From Natrononativus amylolyticus (GTDB taxonomy: Archaea; Halobacteriota; Halobacteria; Halobacteriales; Natrialbaceae), in contig NZ_CP101458.1 of the NCBI RefSeq assembly GCF_024362525.1, positions 682,001 through 746,000 on the forward strand: a stretch of 64,000 nt of DNA, read 5' to 3'. The position numbers and the translations under genes are program-made. This document shows, piece after piece, positions 51,272-57,583 of the stretch. The notes beneath the pieces were generated by a model that saw only the letters and a program-made list of their open reading frames with translations, had not been told where the DNA came from and did not search any database. How positions within the stretch are numbered: the stretch's first letter is position 1; each line of letters opens with the position of its first letter.

Positions 51272-52309
51272 CTAAACAATCGTTTCGTCCTCTGGAAGGA
51301 GAGACCGGTATTTCGTCCAGCGGGTATTACCGGTCTTCTCGAGGTAGTTGTACTCCTGGAGTTTGACGAGGATGTTCCGCCGTTGACGTTTTGTCAGTGC
51401 ATCATCGCCCCATCGATGTTCGTATTGCTCGTGAAGGTCGCTGCTCGAGATTTCGGTGTCAGCTGCGTGAATCAGTACAAGAAGGGAGCGTTCGTGCTCA
51501 GTAAGTCCCTCAGTTGAATACCGCGGAGTCGTTCCCGCGGTCTCGATTGCGACCTGGACGTCTTCGTCAGTGACTGACCGTCCATCGCGATCTGCACGCT
51601 CAACCGTCTTATGAAGCGCGTCAATTGCTGTTCGTGCATCGTCGCATACAGCAGCGATTTGTTCGATTTGCTTTCGCGTTATTGCGTCGTCTCGGACACC
51701 TGCCTTGACGCGATCGCGAAGGATTTCGGTGAGTGCTCCTGTCGAGTATTCGCCAAAATGGATGTTCGTCGATCCCTGGAATCGAGAAGTGATCCGGTCG
51801 TCGAGTCGTGAAAAGAGGTCCTGTGGACGATTCGAAATCGTCACTATCGAGACGCCGTCAATCGCGTGCAGTTTGTACAGTAAGTCTTTGTCCTTCAACC
51901 GGTCGACCTCATCGAGCGCGATTACGCATGGCCGATCGATTGCATCCGTAATCCGCTGATAGAGTGTTGATTGTGCAGTTGACTGGCGATGGATGTCGAC
52001 GGTGGTATCGAGCCCATCAAGGATTCGTTCGAGTGTATCGAACGGTTTGTTGTTGATCCAGCAGTTCACATAGACCGCATCCGCATCGTCAGTTCCTGTG
52101 TCGAGTTGCTCGAGGACGTGTTTGATAGAGAGCGTCTTCCCAACCCCTGGCGGGCCATACACCGTGATGATGCAGTCAAATCCCTCAAGGCCGGATTTGA
52201 GTGCTGTCGAGAACATGCTGAGTTCCGATCGGCGATGTTTGATGTCCTCTGGAACCCACCCTTCGTCAAACACCATTTTATCAGTGATGACCTCCCCCTT
52301 GGTTAGCAT
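51272..52309 (-). CDS. Orc1/Cdc6 family replication initiator
   Basis: A 345-residue AAA+ initiator. Walker A is VYGPPGVGKTLSIKHV, Walker B VIALDEVDRLKD, with sensor 1 TISNRPQD and an arginine-finger region; a winged helix occupies the last 85 residues (EHERSLLVLIHAAD to the end). It should bind origin repeats and load MCM, here probably for the integrated element. I chose ATG at 52309 rather than a frame extended 34 codons upstream that would pass over promoter-like repeats. It precedes the mcrBC pair on the same strand. Confidence 0.88.
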   Translation of the reverse strand: MLTKGEVITDKMVFDEGWVPEDIKHRRSELSMFSTALKSGLEGFDCIITVYGPPGVGKTLSIKHVLEQLDTGTDDADAVYVNCWINNKPFDTLERILDGLDTTVDIHRQSTAQSTLYQRITDAIDRPCVIALDEVDRLKDKDLLYKLHAIDGVSIVTISNRPQDLFSRLDDRITSRFQGSTNIHFGEYSTGALTEILRDRVKAGVRDDAITRKQIEQIAAVCDDARTAIDALHKTVERADRDGRSVTDEDVQVAIETAGTTPRYSTEGLTEHERSLLVLIHAADTEISSSDLHEQYEHRWGDDALTKRQRRNILVKLQEYNYLEKTGNTRWTKYRSLLPEDETIV

Positions 52310-52352
52310 ATGCTGTCCATCACAAGTATCTGGGATAACAGTTACCGGTGAG

Positions 52353-52430
52353 TTTCCGAGAGTTCCGAGAGGAATCGAAGTACCGAGAAGGGGCGGCTCA
52401 GGCAATCTCACGCCAACATCTATCGGAAAT
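52353..52430. repeat. repeat elements upstream of orc1 (candidate origin or operator)
   Basis: TTTCCGAGAGTTCCG at 52353-52367 is identical to 46729-46743, and an inverted variant (TATCGGAAAT, i.e. ATTTCCGATA) lies at 52421-52430. A GGGGCGG run sits between. They do not match the halophile ORB consensus I know. Confidence 0.4.
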
Positions 52431-52520
52431 ACTGTAAGCTGAATTAACCAGAGTCGCTGGCTAAGTGACCCGTATTGGTAGCGGTGACCGATGCAGCCAA
52501 GCAGGCGGTTTACTCGGATA

Positions 52521-52607
52521 TCAGTCTTCGACCTCGATCTCTATACCCTCCTCAGTGAATTCCTCGTTGTCATCACTTCGACGGAGTAATTTGTCGATGA
52601 GGTTCAT
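52521..52607 (-). CDS. 28-residue hypothetical protein
   Basis: ATG at 52607; short acidic peptide (MNLIDKLLRRSDDNEEFTEE then GIEIEVED). A TATA-like TTATATAG on the minus strand lies about 20 bases before the ATG, within an AT-rich tract, so a leaderless transcript is possible. Too short for a firm call. Confidence 0.3.
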   Translation of the reverse strand: MNLIDKLLRRSDDNEEFTEEGIEIEVED

Positions 52608-52678
52608 ACCACAAATTTGATTTCTATATAATAATGTATATTGCTTGCATAGTTACGTCACAGACTGTACCACAAATT
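52607..52678. repeat. direct repeat TACCACAAATT flanking an AT-rich tract
   Basis: Identical 11-mers at 52607-52617 and 52668-52678 border about 50 bases of strongly AT-rich DNA, about 300 bases upstream of the orc1 gene. AT-rich tracts between repeats can be origins or promoters; which applies is not shown. Confidence 0.5.
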
Positions 52679-52732
52679 CACAATTTTGCGATTGGTCCGG
52701 ATGACCAAGCGTGACGAAAATTGCTGGAGGCT

Positions 52733-52939
52733 CTATGGGCCTCGATTGATATCCGTTGCAGGCGCTGATGCTTCTATGTCGACGTTCGAGATGGGGGCAC
52801 GACCGACTTCGCGCCATGAAGCGCCAGTCCATTGGCTTTCGATGCGCCATCCCTCACACTCGCCTGTATCGGGGATGAACTGTACTCGGCGTCGCGTGCC
52901 GGTTAGGTCGGTCCACTCAATCGAGAGTGTTCGTCTCAT
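52733..52939 (-). CDS. 68-residue hypothetical protein
   Basis: A small beta-rich protein (MRRTLSIEWTDLTGTRRRVQ, then GWRIESQWTGASWREVGR). It overlaps the SWIM gene stop by 4 bases (ATGA). Proteins of this sort are frequent in haloarchaeal plasmids and proviruses, next to small SWIM proteins. No function known. Confidence 0.6.
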   Translation of the reverse strand: MRRTLSIEWTDLTGTRRRVQFIPDTGECEGWRIESQWTGASWREVGRAPISNVDIEASAPATDINRGP

Positions 52940-53268
52940 TCAGACCACCGCGGTTTACCGGAAACGTGCTCTCCGAGCTGGGCGTCGGCATCATCAGGGT
53001 CGATCCACATGGGGATTTCGCGAGTGCCTGTCGCGAAAGCCACTCGACGGTAGTGTTTGCACTGGTGCTGACGGTAGACGCTGTCTGGACACTCGCACGC
53101 GCCAGAGATCGTGTCCACGAGGTAGGTCTTTCCGCTCGCGGACGTCACCTCGTAAAGTCCAGGCACATTCCGAACAGTCCCGACGTTATCCATCACGGTC
53201 ATTATCTCGGTGATTGCTCGGCGGTCGAGTTCGTCGTCTTCGTCACGGTCAGTGCCAACGACGGCCAT
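52936..53268 (-). CDS. SWIM zinc-finger protein
   Basis: A 110-residue protein with a SWIM motif C-x-C-x(n)-C-x-H: CECPDSVYRQHQCKHYRR near residues 68-85, preceded by YEVTSASGKTYLVDT as usual for the family. SWIM fingers bind DNA or protein in recombination-related proteins and transposases. ATG at 53268 is used; a GTG one codon earlier is possible. The stop of the 57-residue gene upstream overlaps this start. Confidence 0.7.
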   Translation of the reverse strand: MAVVGTDRDEDDELDRRAITEIMTVMDNVGTVRNVPGLYEVTSASGKTYLVDTISGACECPDSVYRQHQCKHYRRVAFATGTREIPMWIDPDDADAQLGEHVSGKPRWSE

Positions 53269-53441
53269 CACTCCTCACCATCCTCGCCCTCGTCAGCATC
53301 GATGACCTCACCTTCATCGTGGTCGCCCGGCTCCCGACCGGCGACTGCGCGCGCTTCGGCACGTAGCCGCAGGTCGCGTGCGGCCTCGCGCTCGAGCGTT
53401 TCGGCTCGGCGGCAGACGTGCTCCATATCGCGGTAGTACAT
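53268..53441 (-). CDS. 57-residue hypothetical protein
   Basis: Helical and charged: MYYRDMEHVCRRAETLEREA, then arginine-rich and finally acidic residues. Its stop overlaps the SWIM gene start by one base (TGATG), so it is coupled. No recognised family. Confidence 0.5.
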   Translation of the reverse strand: MYYRDMEHVCRRAETLEREAARDLRLRAEARAVAGREPGDHDEGEVIDADEGEDGEE

Positions 53442-53443
53442 CG

Positions 53444-53728
53444 TTAGAGCGCCTCCTCTGGGCTCACGCTGTAGGTAATCGCGTCGCCGGCCGTCCGGAA
53501 CAGGTACCGAACTTGCCAGCCACGACGGTCGGCGACGTAGTCCATGAAGAGGTTGATCGAACGGTCCTCGAGGTCTTCGCGGTAGGCTACCTCGGTGCCC
53601 TCGATCGTGTAAACAGTCTCGCTACGAGTATGGTAGACGTGCGAGCCGCCTTCGGTATCGACGCCCAGTAGAATGTACACTGGGCGCGGGTCGGTGCGCT
53701 TTTCATCTCCGCTATCGTATCGGGTCAT
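53444..53728 (-). CDS. 94-residue hypothetical protein, small-cassette first gene
   Basis: Beta-rich acidic protein starting MTRYDSGDEKRTDPRPVYIL, then strands with YHTRSETVYTIEGTEV and a C-terminal RRGWQVRYLFRTAG. ATG at 53728 used; a start 6 codons upstream is possible. The following gene begins 2 bases after its stop. The cassette 53728 to 52733 (four genes) is read as one unit. No function known. Confidence 0.6.
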   Translation of the reverse strand: MTRYDSGDEKRTDPRPVYILLGVDTEGGSHVYHTRSETVYTIEGTEVAYREDLEDRSINLFMDYVADRRGWQVRYLFRTAGDAITYSVSPEEAL

Positions 53729-53830
53729 TGCTGGTTTCGCCAGCACGGTCGAGGGCGCTGCAACGCCCGTCGGCCACTTCTGGAGCCGAACTCCCGTGCC
53801 TATCCTAGAGCACTACCGCTGGAAGTATAT

Positions 53831-53897
53831 AGTTTGTCCATCCGCAAACGTATGCTAATGCGCAAACTATTACCATCTGCAAGTGATGTGCATTTGC
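53831..53897. promoter_or_regulatory. GCAAAC-repeat region between divergent genes
   Basis: GCAAAC at 53844-53849 and 53862-53867, GCAA at 53879-53882, and inverted forms AGTTTG at 53831-53836 and ATTTGC at 53892-53897. Spacing is 17-18 bases. TATATAG lies at 53826-53832. Confidence 0.45.
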
Positions 53898-53898
53898 T

Positions 53899-54108
53899 AT
53901 GGCACGAACGCGCGCGCTGATGACCCAAACAGACCGCGAGCAAATCGCTGGCAACGTTGACGACGAGAATAAGCGATATCAGGCTATCTCACGAGTTCGT
54001 GATCGGTTCGATGAACTCGAGCGAGACGTCGCAGTCCTCGAGAAGCATCACGAAGGTCTGCTCGAAGAAATTCGAGAGATCATTTGTGGAGGAGATTCCG
54101 ATAAGTAA
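53899..54108 (+). CDS. 69-residue hypothetical coiled-coil protein
   Basis: A short, mostly helical protein: TQTDREQIAGNVDDENKRYQ followed by heptad-like ERDVAVLEKHHEGLLEEIRE. The ATG directly follows the repeat region. A later ATG (residue 8) is possible. It is alone on the plus strand within the island. Similar small proteins occur in haloarchaeal proviruses, function unknown. Confidence 0.55.
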   Translation: MARTRALMTQTDREQIAGNVDDENKRYQAISRVRDRFDELERDVAVLEKHHEGLLEEIREIICGGDSDK

Positions 54109-54157
54109 CCCTCGAGACATTATCAACGACTTATGTCTCAATTGATCGCCGGCGATG

Positions 54158-54736
54158 TTACTCAGTGGCGAGGAGCTGCTGTATCTTCTCGCGAAGGGCT
54201 TTGAACGTCGCTTTTGACACTTCTCTGTCGGGACTGCCAGTGATTACAACACGGCTTGTGGCAAATAACAATACGACACACGAGGCACCCGGTGGGCGGT
54301 AGATTAAGCCAGGAAATTGCTCGGGTTCATATTCCGTGTGTTCGAGTCCGAGTCCGATGGCGAGAGCGCTGAGGTTCAATTTTCTGCCTAGCTCACCTAT
54401 GCAGACGAGGTTTTGGATACGGAACCACTCGTCATCGGGAGTGTCAATAACCGGCATCTCTGCAAGGAGATCGAGGAATCGATCGCGTGTCGCATACGCC
54501 TCTCCCGTAGAATCCGCCCCCGTTGTGATGTACTTTCCAGTCCGATAGAGGGTGATAAGCGGGGCGTCATCGTCGAATCGAAGGTACACCCCCGGATACT
54601 TGTCGGGATTGTACTCCGCTATCGAGCCGAGATCCATAGCGACTCGCTCGAGATCCAGCTCAACATCTAGTGACCCGGACCCGACCACGTTCACAATTTC
54701 CACGTCGGTACCTGGTTGCAAGGGAGGTTTCCTCAA
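54158..54736 (-). CDS. tbp: divergent TATA-binding protein in the type I R-M operon
   Basis: A 192-residue TBP with two saddle repeats: EYNPDKYPGVYLRF...RTGKYITTGADS in the first and EYEPEQFPGLIYRP...ATSRVVITGSPD in the second; they align with the haloarchaeal TBP pattern. The N-terminus begins with TTG at 54736, inside the hsdM stop (TTGA), and the conserved start DVEIVNVV follows at residue 11; a GTG there is the alternative. TBP recruits TFB and RNA polymerase to promoters. Position as fourth gene after hsdR-S-M is unusual. Several substitutions in the saddle suggest changed function. Confidence 0.88.
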   Translation of the reverse strand: MRKPPLQPGTDVEIVNVVGSGSLDVELDLERVAMDLGSIAEYNPDKYPGVYLRFDDDAPLITLYRTGKYITTGADSTGEAYATRDRFLDLLAEMPVIDTPDDEWFRIQNLVCIGELGRKLNLSALAIGLGLEHTEYEPEQFPGLIYRPPGASCVVLLFATSRVVITGSPDREVSKATFKALREKIQQLLATE

Positions 54737-56187
54737 TCCATTAGATCAGTTTGAATTTGAGAGAACTGATCGAGTGCCGCTTCCAGATTCTCCGTGATGT
54801 CTGCTGCTAAGACCTCCGGCTCGGGAAGGTCCTCGATGTCCTCCAGACTGTCGTCTTTTAGCCAGAAGATGTCCAGATTAACCTTGTCGCGCTCCATCAG
54901 TTCCTCGTAGGAGTAGGACTTGAATCGCTCCGTCTCCTCACGCTCGTGGCGGTTGTCGGGGTTGTAGCAGTCGACGAAATCCGTCAGATCCTCGAACGTG
55001 AGGGGATCGCGCTTACGCGTGAAGTGCTTGTTCGTCCGCAGGTCGTAGATCCACAGGTTATCAGTCCAGGGGTCCGCCTGCGCTGGCTTCGCGTCGAAGA
55101 AGAGAACGTTCGCCTTCACACCCTGGGCGTAGAAGATGCCCGTCGGCAGGCGCAACATTGTGTGGACGTCAAACTGGTCTAGGAGTTTGCGGCGGACGGT
55201 CTCCCCGGCCCCGCCCTCGAACAGCACGTTGTCGGGGACGACGACGGCTGCGGTCCCACCTATCTTGAGCAGCGTCTTGACGTGCTGGAGGAAGTTCAGC
55301 TGTTTATTAGATGTCGTGGCCCAGAAGTCGTCTCGCTCGTAGGTCAGCGATTCCTTGACTGCCTCTCCTTCAGTGCTCATCACCGTCACACTGCTTTTCT
55401 TTCCGAATGGTGGGTTCGTCAGGATGAGGTCGAAACGGTCGCCAGGGTCAGACCGCAGGCTATCGTCAACGATGATGGGACTCTCTTTGCCGTTGATGCC
55501 ATGCAAGTAGAGGTTCATGACGCAGAGCCGCGCCGTGTTGTCGACGATCTCCCAGCCTTTGAACACGTCGTGCTGGAGGAACTCCTTCTGTTGCTTGTCG
55601 AGTTGGTGATTCTCGGTGATGTAGTCGTGGGCAGAGAGGAAGAATCCGCCAGTGCCAGACGCCGGGTCACAGATGGTCTGGTCGGGTTCCGGCTGGACCG
55701 CTTCGACGATTCCTTTGATGAGTGGCCGGGGTGTGAAATACTGGCCCGCTCCGCTTTTCACGTCCTCGGCATTCTTCTGGAGCAGCCCTTCGTATATTTC
55801 ACCTTTGACGTCTACCTCCATCCCCGACCAGTTCTCGTCGTCGATCATGAGTACGAGGCGACGCAGCTTGGCGGGGTCCTGAATCCGGTTCTGTGCCTTG
55901 CTGAAGATGACGCTCAAGAGGCCGCCCTGGGTTCCAAGTTCCTGGAGTGTCGCCCGGTAGTGGCTTTCCAACTCTTCGCCGTCCTTGGCGACGAGACTCT
56001 CCCAGTTGTACTCATCTGGAACCTGCGACTCCTCCTGAAAGCCGATTTCTGTCATCTCCTCGTCCATCTTCAGAAAGAGAAGGTAGGTCAGTTGTTCCAC
56101 GTAGTCGCCGTAGCTCACCCCGTCGTCCCGGAGGACGTCACAGAAGTTCCAGAGCTTGTTTACGAGCTGGTTTGCTTCATTCGGCAT
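54733..56187 (-). CDS. hsdM: type I restriction-modification methyltransferase subunit HsdM
   Basis: A 484-residue N6-adenine methyltransferase subunit: SAM motif DPASGTGGFFLSAHDY (about residues 177-192) and catalytic NPPF in LTNPPFGKKS (about 258-267). Together with HsdS it methylates the target site. The N-terminal helical domain (1-140) is normal. It overlaps hsdS by 11 bases and the tbp gene by 4. ATG at 56187. Confidence 0.93.
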   Translation of the reverse strand: MPNEANQLVNKLWNFCDVLRDDGVSYGDYVEQLTYLLFLKMDEEMTEIGFQEESQVPDEYNWESLVAKDGEELESHYRATLQELGTQGGLLSVIFSKAQNRIQDPAKLRRLVLMIDDENWSGMEVDVKGEIYEGLLQKNAEDVKSGAGQYFTPRPLIKGIVEAVQPEPDQTICDPASGTGGFFLSAHDYITENHQLDKQQKEFLQHDVFKGWEIVDNTARLCVMNLYLHGINGKESPIIVDDSLRSDPGDRFDLILTNPPFGKKSSVTVMSTEGEAVKESLTYERDDFWATTSNKQLNFLQHVKTLLKIGGTAAVVVPDNVLFEGGAGETVRRKLLDQFDVHTMLRLPTGIFYAQGVKANVLFFDAKPAQADPWTDNLWIYDLRTNKHFTRKRDPLTFEDLTDFVDCYNPDNRHEREETERFKSYSYEELMERDKVNLDIFWLKDDSLEDIEDLPEPEVLAADITENLEAALDQFSQIQTDLMD

Positions 56188-57583
56188 CGTTAGTCACCTC
56201 CGAGAGGGTTACCTGCTTCCCCGGTTCAAGATTTGCATTTCCGGCGTCCATGGTCGGTGCCTTCTCTGTCGGTTCTTGGGGGATGATGTTGCCCTCAAAG
56301 GCCTGCTTAAGGATTGACTGGCGAAGTCTCTGGGCTCTTTTTAGTTCATCACCAACACTTTTTTGACTCTCATCGACGACGGACATTATATAATCAAGGC
56401 GCTTTACGATGTATTCTTGCTCTTCTAATGGTGCAAGTGGGAAGGGCATATTCCGAAGGTGTTTTTGATTGATCTTTGCCATACTGCCAGATGTTCCTTT
56501 AGATTTGCCTCGGAGGTAGTTTCGGAAAAATGGTGATAGAAATACGTAGTCAGCATATTCTGGGATCGCCAACGAATCATCCAACCTCGCACGGATCATC
56601 AAGTCTGGATAGATTGCATAGTCATCATCCCCACGATAGACTGCGGGTAAACCAACATATTCCTCAGTATTTGATCTTTCAATTAGCAAGTCACCCGATT
56701 GTAGCCAAAGATCTTCTACATCTTTCGGGTTTGCTTCCGTGATTTTCGTATTTTTCTTGGAAAAATCTCTCTCGGTTACTGCAGACAATGTCAGTGTCCG
56801 AATTCCTTCCTCAGATTGTTTTGCGGATTTACCGTTACGTAATGGTTCAGAAAGAACATCATCAAAGGGGACCCATTTCCAGATTGAAGGCAATTCAGGT
56901 GCGTTAGCTGGAGCCTCAATTTCGGCAATAGTGGCCCCGGACTCAACATCTTCTTTTTGATAGAATTCCTCCGAAAAACCTCCTTCCAATGCCTCATTCA
57001 GAATGGCTTTTTTATAGAGATTGAATCTGCCTTGCGATTCCTCCAGTTCGGAGACGCCCGAATCCAATTTCGAAAACAGTTCCTCTATCTTGGCGACGAT
57101 GCGTTCCTGATGTCCGACTGGTGGTATCGGCATTTCGTACGTGTACAGTGAGTCCGAGTTAATGCTCGCAACAGTCGTTCCATCCTTGGTGCAAGTTCTC
57201 AGAATGTCGAATTCACTTGCTCTCAAATAGTAATACGCGTAGCTCTCATCAAGTCGGTCTCCGGGGATGAACGCCTTCAAATCTTGATTGATAGTAACTG
57301 GCCTCTCCGTGACTGCCACCGGGAACGAGTGCTCTAGAATGCCACTGCGGGTCACCATAACGATAGAATTTGGTGGGATGAGCTTCGAGTTTGTTTCTTC
57401 CAACGCCTTCTCAGTCATCCGATCTTGGGTCTGGTCAATCCTGTCGGTTTTCATGTCTTTTGGCGAAACCCACAGGATGTCGCCACCCCAGTATTCGTCA
57501 TTAGAACGACGCGGCGTACTACCTGTCTGCCACTCACCGAGTTCCTGTAATTCCGCAACTGGCCAGCTCTCTGGATAATTCAT
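56177..57583 (-). CDS. hsdS: type I specificity subunit HsdS
   Basis: A 468-residue protein with two target-recognition domains (about 1-165 and 225-400) separated by a conserved helix (KIEELFSKLDSGVSELEES) repeated later as YIMSVVDESQKSVGDEL. The opening NYPESWPVAELQELGEW is the usual start. It sets the DNA site of the complex. It overlaps the hsdR stop by 4 bases and hsdM by 11 bases. GC lower than in hsdM and hsdR, as common for exchangeable specificity genes. Confidence 0.92.
   Translation of the reverse strand: MNYPESWPVAELQELGEWQTGSTPRRSNDEYWGGDILWVSPKDMKTDRIDQTQDRMTEKALEETNSKLIPPNSIVMVTRSGILEHSFPVAVTERPVTINQDLKAFIPGDRLDESYAYYYLRASEFDILRTCTKDGTTVASINSDSLYTYEMPIPPVGHQERIVAKIEELFSKLDSGVSELEESQGRFNLYKKAILNEALEGGFSEEFYQKEDVESGATIAEIEAPANAPELPSIWKWVPFDDVLSEPLRNGKSAKQSEEGIRTLTLSAVTERDFSKKNTKITEANPKDVEDLWLQSGDLLIERSNTEEYVGLPAVYRGDDDYAIYPDLMIRARLDDSLAIPEYADYVFLSPFFRNYLRGKSKGTSGSMAKINQKHLRNMPFPLAPLEEQEYIVKRLDYIMSVVDESQKSVGDELKRAQRLRQSILKQAFEGNIIPQEPTEKAPTMDAGNANLEPGKQVTLSEVTNDAE

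Noticed and set aside
52353-52430. The orc1-upstream repeats as canonical ORB boxes
   Set aside because: They do not show the known haloarchaeal ORB consensus with its G-string at the right place; kept only as unknown repeats.
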